This document shows, piece by piece, positions 1-5,100 of a stretch of DNA of 7,469 nt. The notes under the pieces were generated by a model. That model made no database searches and had not been told where the DNA came from. It worked only from the letters and a program-made list of their open reading frames with translations. The stretch is from Pseudomonadota bacterium (GTDB lineage Bacteria > Pseudomonadota > Alphaproteobacteria > Sphingomonadales > Sphingomonadaceae), in contig JAFAEG010000138.1 of NCBI GenBank assembly GCA_023424095.1, positions 1 to 7,469 of the forward strand, in the 5' to 3' direction. The position numbers were made by a program, and so were the translations under genes. Positions within the stretch are counted from its first letter, which is position 1. Every line of letters begins with the position of its first letter.

Positions 1-77
1 ACGCTCCATCCCACGGTCATCGCGAGCAGGCATGCGAGGCTCGCCAATGCATTGGGGAACGCTTTCGAAGCCCTCAT
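1..77 (-). CDS. N-terminal fragment of a putative exported protein (truncated by the window edge)
   Basis: Only the first 25 codons are inside the window, reading leftwards from an ATG at 75-77. They encode a short basic start (MRASK) followed by a hydrophobic segment (ALASLACLLAMTVGW), which looks like a Sec signal peptide or a single membrane anchor. The Cys at residue 16 has no proper lipobox, so a lipoprotein is not supported. A Shine-Dalgarno-like GGGAG sits about 5 bases before the ATG, which supports this start. The gene begins just after the rpsD terminator, so it is probably a separate transcription unit. A weak promoter can be proposed (TTGACG at 116-121 on the minus strand, 18-base spacer, poor -10). 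The function cannot be judged from this fragment. Confidence 0.55.
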   Translation of the reverse strand, partial: MRASKAFPNALASLACLLAMTVGWS

Positions 78-142
78 GACATCTCCCGATCACGATCGAT
101 GGCGACAGAGCTTGCCGTCAATTTCATTGCAGGCCCAGAACG

Positions 143-171
143 AAAAAGGGGACGGCCCGAAGGCCATCCCC
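143..171 (-). terminator. Intrinsic terminator of rpsD
   Basis: On the minus strand a 10-bp stem (148-157 pairing with 162-171, one G-U pair) closes a UUCG tetraloop in the very stable C(UUCG)G context. It is followed directly by five U (A-run 143-147 on the plus strand). It starts about 43 bases past the rpsD stop codon. On the plus strand the G-U position becomes a C-A mismatch and no U-run follows, so it acts on minus-strand transcripts. Confidence 0.92.
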
Positions 172-213
172 TGAATATCGCCCGACCTCAAAGGCCGGAG
201 GCGTGGCCGCCGA

Positions 214-831
214 TCAGCGCGAGTAGAACTCGATGACCAGGTTCGGCTCCATCTGCACCGCATAGGGCACGTCCGACAGGGTCGGGGTGCGGGTGAAGGA
301 GGCGGAGAACTTGTTGTGGTCGGCGTCGATGTAGTCAGGCACGTCGCGCTCGGCGAGGGCGGCCGACTCGATGACGATGGCGAGCTGGCGCGAGCTCTCC
401 TTGACCGCGATCACGTCGCCCGGCTTGACCTGGTAGGACGCGATGTTGACGCGCTTGCCGTTCACGGTGATGTGGCCGTGATTGATGAACTGGCGGGCGG
501 CGAAGACGGTCGGGACGAACTTGGCGCGGTAGATCACCGCGTCGAGACGGCGCTCGAGCAGGCCGATCAGGTTCTCGCCCGAATCGCCCTTCAGGCGGGT
601 CGCCTCGGCGTAGTAGCGGCGGAACTGCTTCTCGGAGATCGAGCCGTAATAGCCCTTCAGCTTCTGCTTGGCGCGCAGCTGCGTGCCGAAGTCGGAAGGC
701 TTGCCCTTGCGGCGCTGGCCGTGCTGGCCGGGGCCGTATTCGCGGCGGTTGACCGGGGACTTCGGGCGGCCCCAGATGTTCTGACCGAGGCGGCGGTCAA
801 TCTTGTACTTCGCCTCATGGCGCTTCGACAT
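214..831 (-). CDS. rpsD: 30S ribosomal protein S4
   Basis: S4 binds 16S rRNA early in 30S assembly and nucleates the body of the small subunit; in other bacteria it is also a translational repressor. The 205-residue product is the usual length for the form without zinc-binding cysteines. It opens with MSKRHEAKYKIDRRLG, has the conserved GPGQHGQRRKGKPSDFG stretch (residues 33-49), then the S4 RNA-binding domain at about 94-157 (RRLDAVIYR, AARQFINHGHITVNG, YQVKPGDVIAV), and ends EFYSR. The frame stays open upstream to 1005, but that extension is Arg-rich, not S4-like, and runs through a terminator. The ATG at 829-831 has AGAGGA 8 bases upstream and gives the family start. It is followed by a strong intrinsic terminator. 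Its promoter may overlap the terminator at 935-969. Identification is from family motifs and is secure. Confidence 0.98.
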   Translation of the reverse strand: MSKRHEAKYKIDRRLGQNIWGRPKSPVNRREYGPGQHGQRRKGKPSDFGTQLRAKQKLKGYYGSISEKQFRRYYAEATRLKGDSGENLIGLLERRLDAVIYRAKFVPTVFAARQFINHGHITVNGKRVNIASYQVKPGDVIAVKESSRQLAIVIESAALAERDVPDYIDADHNKFSASFTRTPTLSDVPYAVQMEPNLVIEFYSR

Positions 832-934
832 GTCGCGTGTCCTCTTGGTTCGCGATTTTGAGGACCGCGCCCTCCTTCTCCCCGTTTCCGGGGCGACAGA
901 TCCGGCTTCCGAAGGGAGCGGATCACGGGTGCGG

Positions 935-969
935 AAAAAGCCACGCGGCCCCGTGAGGAGCCGCGCGAC
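935..969 (-). terminator. Intrinsic terminator between the small secreted-protein gene and rpsD
   Basis: Read on the minus strand, 957-969 pairs with 940-952 as a 13-bp stem with a 4-base UCAC loop, followed at once by five U (A-run 935-939 on plus). Three of the thirteen pairs are G-U wobbles that exist only in the minus-strand RNA (C-A mismatches on plus), so the hairpin is strand-specific. It lies 57 bases after the stop of the small gene, matching a terminator for the murI/small-gene side. It also lies about 100 bases before the rpsD start, so it could sit in an rpsD leader if transcription starts near 970. Confidence 0.8.
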
Positions 970-976
970 GCCGGTG

Positions 977-1005
977 CCTATGCGGGAATTGCCGGCGGAA
1001 GTCAA
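977..1005 (-). promoter_or_regulatory. Candidate sigma-70 promoter for rpsD
   Basis: On the minus strand TTGACT (1000-1005) is separated by 17 bases from CATAGG (977-982). The -35 is good and the -10 poor. No better promoter was seen between the terminator at 935-969 and the rpsD start, so this is the most plausible rpsD promoter. It would start RNA at about 970, putting the terminator hairpin at the very 5' end of the transcript. The assignment is inference. Confidence 0.35.
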
Positions 1006-1026
1006 TGCGCCGGCGCGATATCGGGC

Positions 1027-1251
1027 TCACCAGCGCCCGTAGTACCGGTCGGCGCGATGGTGGCGCGATTGCTTGTACCAGCCGAGATGCCGGCCGCGAT
1101 CCCAGCCATGATGTCGGTGCGGGCGATAATGGTAGCCCTGGTGATAGCCCTTCGCCTTGTGCCAGCCTTTCGGCTTGGCCTGGGCGTCGCCGGAGCCGAA
1201 GGCGATGGCGAGGCTGAAGGCAGCGGCGGCGATCAAAAGGCGGTTTCTCAT
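1027..1251 (-). CDS. Small secreted His/Tyr/Arg-rich protein, function unknown
   Basis: This 74-residue product has a clear Sec signal peptide: MRNR, then the hydrophobic run LLIAAAAFSLAIAF, with a likely cut after AQA (residue 25). The predicted mature peptide of 49 residues is extremely biased: 9 His, 8 Arg, 5 Lys, 7 Gly, 6 Tyr and 4 Trp, with repeated Gly-Tyr-His and Gly-Trp units and no Cys. The ATG at 1249-1251 is preceded by GGAGGG at normal distance. It lies 90 bases downstream of murI and carries its own candidate general-stress promoter (1294-1319). A strong terminator follows. I recognise no named family. Small basic His/Tyr-rich exported proteins are often annotated as hypothetical in alphaproteobacteria. 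Binding of metal, polyanion or cell wall is possible from composition alone but not shown. Confidence 0.82.
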   Translation of the reverse strand: MRNRLLIAAAAFSLAIAFGSGDAQAKPKGWHKAKGYHQGYHYRPHRHHGWDRGRHLGWYKQSRHHRADRYYGRW

Positions 1252-1293
1252 GCGACGATCCCTCCCTGCGCCGGCAAGTGGCGATGCTGGGGA

Positions 1294-1319
1294 AACGTTT
1301 CGCGCTGCGACATGGTTCC
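1294..1319 (-). promoter_or_regulatory. Candidate EcfG (general stress) promoter of the small secreted-protein gene
   Basis: On the minus strand GGAAC (1315-1319) is followed after exactly 17 bases by CGTT (1294-1297). This matches the consensus of the alphaproteobacterial EcfG/RpoE2/SigT sigma factor (GGAAC, 16-17 bases, CGTT). Transcription would begin about 35 bases before the ATG at 1251, leaving a normal leader with a GGAGG ribosome site. The -10 lies in a perfect 10-bp palindrome, GAAACGTTTC (1292-1301). The match in sequence, spacing and position is good, but a motif this short can occur by chance. Confidence 0.6.
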
Positions 1320-1341
1320 GGATGGCACTGCCCGCGTGCGC

Positions 1342-2160
1342 TCAGGCTGCGAGCGGCATCGCCTCGATCTCGACCCGCGCCAGGCCGAAGCCGGCCAGCG
1401 CGATCCGGGCCGGCCCGCTCAGCCGCGTGCCGGCGGTGAAGACGGCGCAGGCCTCGCCGGCGTCGCGCCAGTCGCCGGCCGGGCCGAGCAGTTGCGTGAC
1501 GCGCCGCGCGACGGCGGGGGCGGGGTCGATCCACTCCACCGGCCAGGGTGCGAGGCGGCGATAGCGGGCCAGCAGCAGCGGGTAATGCGTGCAGGCGAGC
1601 GCCACCACATCGGTGCGCCTGCCGTCGCGCGCGACGAAGCAGGGGGCGATCTCGGCCAGCACGTCGCTGTCGCCGATCGTCTCGCCCTTCAGGGCCGCCT
1701 CGGCGAGGCCGGCAAGCCGGGTCGCGCCGACCAGCGTCACCTCGCAGCCGCCGGCATAATGCTCGATCAGCCCGCGTGTGTAGTCGCGCGCCACGGTTCC
1801 CGGCGTCGCCAGAACCGAGACGAGGCCGCTGCGGCTGCGCGCGGCGGCCGGCTTCACCGCCGGAACGGTGCCGACGAAGGGGATGGGGAAACGGGCCCGC
1901 AGCGCCGGGAGCACCAGCGTAGAGGCCGTGTTGCAGGCGATGACGACGAGGTCGGGATGGAAGCGCGCGACCAGCCGCTCCATCACCGCGAGCACGCGGG
2001 CGATCAGCGCCGCCTCGCTCAGCCTTCCATAGGGAAAGGCGGCGTCGTCGGCGGCGTAGACGATGTCGGCATCGGGGCGGCTGGCGACGACTTCGCTCAG
2101 CACGGTCAGGCCGCCGAGACCGGAATCGAACAGGAGGATGGTCGGGCGGCGTTGCGGCAT
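1342..2160 (-). CDS. murI: Glutamate racemase
   Basis: MurI interconverts L- and D-glutamate in the cytoplasm, supplying D-Glu for the peptidoglycan stem peptide by a cofactor-independent two-cysteine mechanism. The 272-residue product shows the N-terminal FDSGLGGLTV motif (Asp12, Ser13), FPYGRLSE (42-49), the first catalytic cysteine in VIACNTAST (Cys76), LATPGTVARDYTRG (118-130) and the second catalytic pair in ACTHYPLL (Cys190, His192). Both acid/base cysteines are present, so the enzyme should be active. The frame is open to a TTG at 2232, with ATGs at 2205 and 2160. I chose 2160 because homologues begin a few residues before the FDSG motif, although no Shine-Dalgarno is obvious there. 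The small secreted-protein gene follows after 90 bases and may be partly co-transcribed. The divergent marR-type gene shares the upstream region. Confidence 0.95.
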   Translation of the reverse strand: MPQRRPTILLFDSGLGGLTVLSEVVASRPDADIVYAADDAAFPYGRLSEAALIARVLAVMERLVARFHPDLVVIACNTASTLVLPALRARFPIPFVGTVPAVKPAAARSRSGLVSVLATPGTVARDYTRGLIEHYAGGCEVTLVGATRLAGLAEAALKGETIGDSDVLAEIAPCFVARDGRRTDVVALACTHYPLLLARYRRLAPWPVEWIDPAPAVARRVTQLLGPAGDWRDAGEACAVFTAGTRLSGPARIALAGFGLARVEIEAMPLAA

Positions 2161-2295
2161 CACCGCGCTGCGATGGCAGTTTCCGGCGAGGAGATCGACT
2201 TGCATGAGGTGGTTACCGACCGGGGTCCGCAAAGCCCGATTGGGGCCCTGGTCCGTTAAGGGAGGATGAATGTGGCGAGAGCGCGCTGGGGATAA

Positions 2296-2318
2296 TTTAG
2301 TTGACTTTGTCCATTAAA
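2296..2318. promoter_or_regulatory. Candidate operator: 23-bp imperfect palindrome before the MarR-GNAT gene
   Basis: The half-sites TTTAGTTGAC (2296-2305) and GTCCATTAAA (2309-2318) are inverted repeats matching at 8 of 10 positions around a 3-base TTT centre. The size, A/T-rich outer part and TTGAC core fit MarR-family operators. It lies 28 bases before the MarR-GNAT start, contains a -35-like TTGACT (2301-2306) and touches a -10-like GATAAT (2291-2296). Occupancy would therefore block initiation. Self-regulation is inference from position. Confidence 0.55.
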
Positions 2319-2346
2319 ACTCGTTTCTCGGAAGCAGGAGGCCATC

Positions 2347-3273
2347 ATGCCAGCCATCGCTCCTCATGCCATCGATGCGATCCGCGGCTTCAATCGTTTT
2401 CACACCCGCTGGGTCGGGGCATTGGGCGGTGATCTCCATGGCTCCGGCTTCGGCCTGACGGAGGCGCGGGTGCTCTACGAGCTGGCGCAGCGCGACGGCT
2501 GGCGCGCCGGCGAGCTGGCCCGCGAGCTCGGCCTCGATCCCGCCTATCTCTCGCGGCTGCTGAAGCGTTTCGTGACGCTGGGCTGGCTCGCGCGTGAAAA
2601 GGTGGAAGGCGACGCGCGGGCGCTGAAATTGCAGCTGACGGAGGCCGGGCAGGCCGCATTCCGGCCGCTGGACCAGGCTTCATGCGAGCAGGCGAGTGCG
2701 ATCCTGTCTCGGCTCGATCCGGCCGGGCAGGCGGCGCTCGTGGGCGCACTCGACCTGGCGCAGGGGCTGCTCTCCGGGGACAGCGCGGCACGGCGCATGG
2801 TGACGATCCGCGAGCACCGGCCCGGCGATATCGGCTGGGTAATCTCGGCCCATGGCCGGCTCTATGCGCAGGATTATGGCTGGGACATCAGCTTCGAGGC
2901 GCTGGTCGCCGAGATCGCCGCGAAATTCCTGCGCGAATTCCAGCCTGGACGGGAGCGCTGCTTCATCGCCGAGCTGGACGGCGCGCCGGTCGGCTCGGCC
3001 TTCGCGGTGCGCGAAAGCGAGGAGGTCGCGAAGCTGCGGCTGGTGCTGGTCGAGAAGCGCGCGCAGGGCCTCGGCCTCGGCAAGAAGCTGGTGCGCGAGG
3101 CGGTCGGTTTCGCCCGCGCCGCCGGCTATCGCCGGATGGTGCTGTGGACCAACGACATCCTGCATGCGGCGCGGGCGATCTACGTCGCCGAGGGTTTTCG
3201 GTTGGTGGCCGAGGAGAAGCATCATTCCTTCGGGCAGAATCTGGTTGGGCAGAACTGGGAGCTCGACCTCTAG
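2347..3273 (+). CDS. MarR-type winged-helix regulator fused to a GNAT N-acetyltransferase
   Basis: This 308-residue protein joins two domains. Residues 1-150 are a MarR winged helix: dimer helix at the N-terminus, helix-turn-helix at about 53-73 (AGELARELGLDPAYLSRLLKR), and a wing at 83-100 (EKVEGDARALKLQLTEAG). Residues 152-308 are a GNAT domain with the acetyl-CoA pyrophosphate loop RAQGLGLG (238-245, the R/Q-x-x-G-x-G/A signature), the following helix KKLVREAVGFARAAG, and the C-terminal AIYVAEGFRLVAEE. The DNA-binding half is presumably a ligand- or metabolite-responsive repressor; the other half transfers acetyl from acetyl-CoA to an unknown amine. This fusion is a known architecture in proteobacteria and actinobacteria, usually annotated as bifunctional. 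The ATG has AGGAGG 5 bases upstream. It is divergent from murI and convergent with the amine oxidase, so no operon partner is seen. Substrate and effector are unknown. Confidence 0.93.
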   Translation: MPAIAPHAIDAIRGFNRFHTRWVGALGGDLHGSGFGLTEARVLYELAQRDGWRAGELARELGLDPAYLSRLLKRFVTLGWLAREKVEGDARALKLQLTEAGQAAFRPLDQASCEQASAILSRLDPAGQAALVGALDLAQGLLSGDSAARRMVTIREHRPGDIGWVISAHGRLYAQDYGWDISFEALVAEIAAKFLREFQPGRERCFIAELDGAPVGSAFAVRESEEVAKLRLVLVEKRAQGLGLGKKLVREAVGFARAAGYRRMVLWTNDILHAARAIYVAEGFRLVAEEKHHSFGQNLVGQNWELDL

Positions 3274-3287
3274 CTCTTTGTTTTATC

Positions 3288-3331
3288 GCATTTTCTTCAC
3301 GCGAACCGGCGCCCAATTCGCTCGAAAATGC
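3288..3331. terminator. Interrupted hairpin between convergent genes, possible bidirectional terminator
   Basis: GCATTTTC (3288-3295) pairs perfectly with GAAAATGC (3324-3331). Inside it GCGAA (3301-3305) pairs with TTCGC (3317-3321), giving a two-part stem with a small internal loop. It fills the 77-base gap between two convergent stop codons (3273 plus, 3353 minus), where a shared terminator is expected. Neither strand has a proper U-run after the stem, so termination is not certain. Confidence 0.4.
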
Positions 3332-3350
3332 TCCAGTTCCCCGGCTAGGT

Positions 3351-4664
3351 TCAGGCCTTGAGCCGCGCCACCGCTGCCGCCGCCATGCGTCCCGCCAGCG
3401 TCGCGCCGCCGGCCGTCATGGCGCCGCCTCCCGCAGTCGCCTCGCCGGCGAGCCAGAGGCGCCCGGCGATCGGCTCCGCCAGGATGTCGCGGGCGCCGGC
3501 ATGGCCGGGCAGGCAGACCGAATAGGAGCCGCGCGCGAAGGGATCGGTCCACCAGGCCGGAAAGGAGACCGGCCCGGCAGCCTTGCGGAACTCCGGCCCG
3601 ATCATGTTGGCGAGCAGGTCGACGACATGGGCGCGGGCGGCCTCCGGCCCGGAATGCGAGAGCTCGCGGGCATAGTCGCCGCCGCAGAAGCCGACAACCA
3701 GGTCCTGATCGCCGGGGAACAGGTCGAAGTTCATCAGCCGGCCATTGGCACCGGCCTCGAAATAGCTGGTGCCGGGCGCGATGCCGAAGCGGTTGCCGTC
3801 GACCTTGAGCGCGATCTTGGTTAGAGCGCCCATGCCGATGCCGGAAAGCGCGCCATGTGTGCGGGCTGGCAGTGCCGGGGTGAAGCGGATCGCGCCGGCC
3901 TTGAGCACGCCGACCGGCACGGTGACGATGCAAGCGCGGGCGTTGAGCGTGCCTGAAGCCGTGGTGATCGCGACGCCGGGACCGTCCCAGCGGATCGCGG
4001 TGACGGTCTGGTTCAGGCGGATGTCGAGCCCGGCGCCATAGCGCGCCACCAGATTGCCGTAGCCGCTGGGCACGACATAGTCCTCGCCGGCCCAGAGGCG
4101 CTGATAGTCGCGGGCCGAGATCCGGGATGCTTCCTCGCCGATCGAGAGCAGCAGGCCGGAGGAGGCGATCGGCGCGAGGTCGGGACCGAGATCGCCCAGC
4201 AGTTCGGCGATCGACAGGTCGCGCGTCTTGAGGTCCGCGGTTTCGAGCCGGCGGTCGATCTGTCCGAAGGCGCCGCGGCGGCGCTGGCGATCGCCCTGCG
4301 ACATCGGCTGGCCGTTCTGGAAGAGCTGGAAGCCGCCGCCCCAGCTTTCATTCGGCGTTGCGATGCCGAGTTCCTGGGCGATGGTGGTCCAGGGGTTGCG
4401 CTCGGCCCAGTGGATGAACATCGCGCCGGCGTCATAGGAAGGTCCGAGCGAGGAATCGGTGAAGGTGCGCCCGCCCAGGCGATCGCGGCCCTCGAGCACG
4501 ATCACGGCGCGTCCCGCCGCCCGCAATTGCCGGGCGGCGGCGATGCCGGCCGCGCCGGCGCCGATGACCACGACGTCATGGTCACGAGCCTGTGCCCGAC
4601 CGGAACCGGCCGAGGCCGCGGCCATGGCCGCAGAGCCCAGCAGCAGTTTCCGGCGGTCGAGCAT
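3351..4664 (-). CDS. Tat-exported flavin-dependent amine oxidase (monoamine oxidase family)
   Basis: The family oxidises primary amines or amino acids with FAD, giving imine/aldehyde, ammonia and H2O2. This 437-residue product starts with a twin-arginine signal: DRRKLLLG (residues 3-10, RR at 5-6), an Ala-rich hydrophobic region, and a likely cut after AQA (24-26). It should therefore act in the periplasm with FAD loaded before export. The FAD Rossmann motif VVVIGAGAAG (31-40) and LGGRT (63-67) follow. A conserved lysine in ALTKIALKV (Lys283) matches the lysine that bridges to the flavin N5 in MAO-type enzymes. WWTDPFARGSYS (371-382) and LAGEAT (405-410) complete the C-terminal FAD site. The frame is open to a TTG at 4730; the ATG at 4662-4664 gives a correct Tat signal and has GGAGG 12 bases upstream, which is rather far. 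The substrate cannot be read from sequence. Divergent from the receptor gene. Confidence 0.9.
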   Translation of the reverse strand: MLDRRKLLLGSAAMAAASAGSGRAQARDHDVVVIGAGAAGIAAARQLRAAGRAVIVLEGRDRLGGRTFTDSSLGPSYDAGAMFIHWAERNPWTTIAQELGIATPNESWGGGFQLFQNGQPMSQGDRQRRRGAFGQIDRRLETADLKTRDLSIAELLGDLGPDLAPIASSGLLLSIGEEASRISARDYQRLWAGEDYVVPSGYGNLVARYGAGLDIRLNQTVTAIRWDGPGVAITTASGTLNARACIVTVPVGVLKAGAIRFTPALPARTHGALSGIGMGALTKIALKVDGNRFGIAPGTSYFEAGANGRLMNFDLFPGDQDLVVGFCGGDYARELSHSGPEAARAHVVDLLANMIGPEFRKAAGPVSFPAWWTDPFARGSYSVCLPGHAGARDILAEPIAGRLWLAGEATAGGGAMTAGGATLAGRMAAAAVARLKA

Positions 4665-4925
4665 GGCGTGAGCTTCCCTCCGCATCTTGCACTGCATCAT
4701 GCCACCCGAAGCCGAGGCTGCAAGGCGCAAAGCGCGATGCCCGGTGCCGGTGCGTTCACGAGATGGGGAGGCGGTGCGCCAGGCTCAAGGCGTGGGCCCG
4801 AACGCAGGTTCGGCGCCGGTGCGAGATGCGCGCAAGGCGACCCTCCCCGGGGGCTGTCCGAGCACTGGCTCCGCGGTGGGCGTCTCCGCCTGCCTTCCGG
4901 AAACAGGGATATCGATCTGGCTGCA
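4665..4925. other. GC-rich non-coding stretch upstream of the amine oxidase gene
   Basis: No convincing gene lies here on either strand. Open frames exist, but they are Arg/Pro/Gly-rich shadows without ribosome sites. A 6-bp perfect stem with a GCAG loop (CCGAAC 4798-4803, GTTCGG 4808-4813) is present without a U-run. The amine oxidase promoter and leader should fall in this stretch on the minus strand, but no convincing -35/-10 pair was found. Confidence 0.5.
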
Positions 4926-4967
4926 GATTAGAATTATAATAAATATGTAGTTCTTCCCAGTAAAGAG

Positions 4968-5002
4968 AATCATTTGACAGTCAAAAGTGATTTTCCTATT
5001 CG
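4968..5002 (+). promoter_or_regulatory. Candidate promoter and operator of the TonB-dependent receptor gene
   Basis: A perfect -35 hexamer TTGACA (4974-4979) is followed after 17 bases by TATTCG (4997-5002), giving a start near 5009 and a leader of about 92 bases. The -35 is embedded in the perfect inverted repeat TTTGAC-A-GTCAAA (4973-4985). That repeat is flanked by AATCA (4968-4972) and TGATT (4988-4992), which extend the dyad with a 2-base offset. A repressor here would occlude RNA polymerase. Iron- or haem-responsive control is expected for this receptor class, but the sequence is not a clear Irr, RirA or Fur box. Confidence 0.5.
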
Positions 5003-5028
5003 CTGATGCTGAAATTAAGGCAGGGTCC

Positions 5029-5053
5029 TTAGTTTAAAACGATTGCAAACTAT
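5029..5053. repeat. Inverted repeat in the receptor leader
   Basis: TTAGTTT (5029-5035) and AAACTAT (5047-5053) are inverted repeats, 6 of 7 positions matching, separated by 11 bases. They lie downstream of the candidate promoter and upstream of the receptor start. This could be a second protein-binding site or chance in AT-rich DNA. Confidence 0.3.
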
Positions 5054-5058
5054 CAAAT

Positions 5059-5076
5059 GACTTCACTTCGGAAGTC
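5059..5076 (+). promoter_or_regulatory. Short hairpin in the receptor 5' leader
   Basis: GACTTC (5059-5064) and GAAGTC (5071-5076) form a perfect 6-bp stem with the 6-base loop ACTTCG. It ends 24 bases before the receptor ATG. No good Shine-Dalgarno follows (only AGGAC far upstream and GGGG at 5095-5098), so the structure might influence translation start. No known riboswitch class is recognised. Confidence 0.35.
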
Positions 5077-5100
5077 TTCGGCTAGGACGGGATTGGGGCT

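Noticed and set aside
832..1005. N-terminal extension of rpsD by 58 codons to a start at 1005
   Set aside because: The extension is Arg/Ser-rich and not S4-like, crosses an intrinsic terminator hairpin, and the ATG at 831 has a good ribosome site and gives the standard 205-residue protein.
2161..2232. Longer murI from TTG at 2232 or ATG at 2205
   Set aside because: The family starts a few residues before FDSGLGG. The extra residues are not typical, and no Shine-Dalgarno precedes either upstream start. ATG 2205 remains a minor alternative.
1057..2259. 400-codon plus-strand open frame opposite murI
   Set aside because: It is an Arg/Gly/Ala-rich antisense shadow caused by high GC. murI on the other strand has full catalytic motifs.
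2266..2317. Mini-ORFs of 9 and 15 codons (ATG 2266 and 2270) after GGGAGG, before the MarR-GNAT gene
   Set aside because: The Shine-Dalgarno spacing is too short, both stop inside the palindrome and no upstream promoter is visible. A leader peptide cannot be supported.
4665..4730. Longer amine oxidase from TTG at 4730
   Set aside because: It would bury the twin-arginine signal 22 residues inside the protein. The ATG at 4664 places it correctly and has a GGAGG upstream.
4927..4940. Irr ICE-like element ATTAGAA/TTATAAT
   Set aside because: The halves abut with no spacer, whereas the ICE has spaced TTTAGAA and TTCTAAA halves, and one half mismatches. It is likely AT-rich chance.
4785..4973. 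62-codon minus-strand frame starting with a hydrophobic segment
   Set aside because: The hydrophobic start simply reflects AT-rich promoter DNA. The rest is GC-rich filler, no ribosome site is seen, and the start lies in the receptor promoter.
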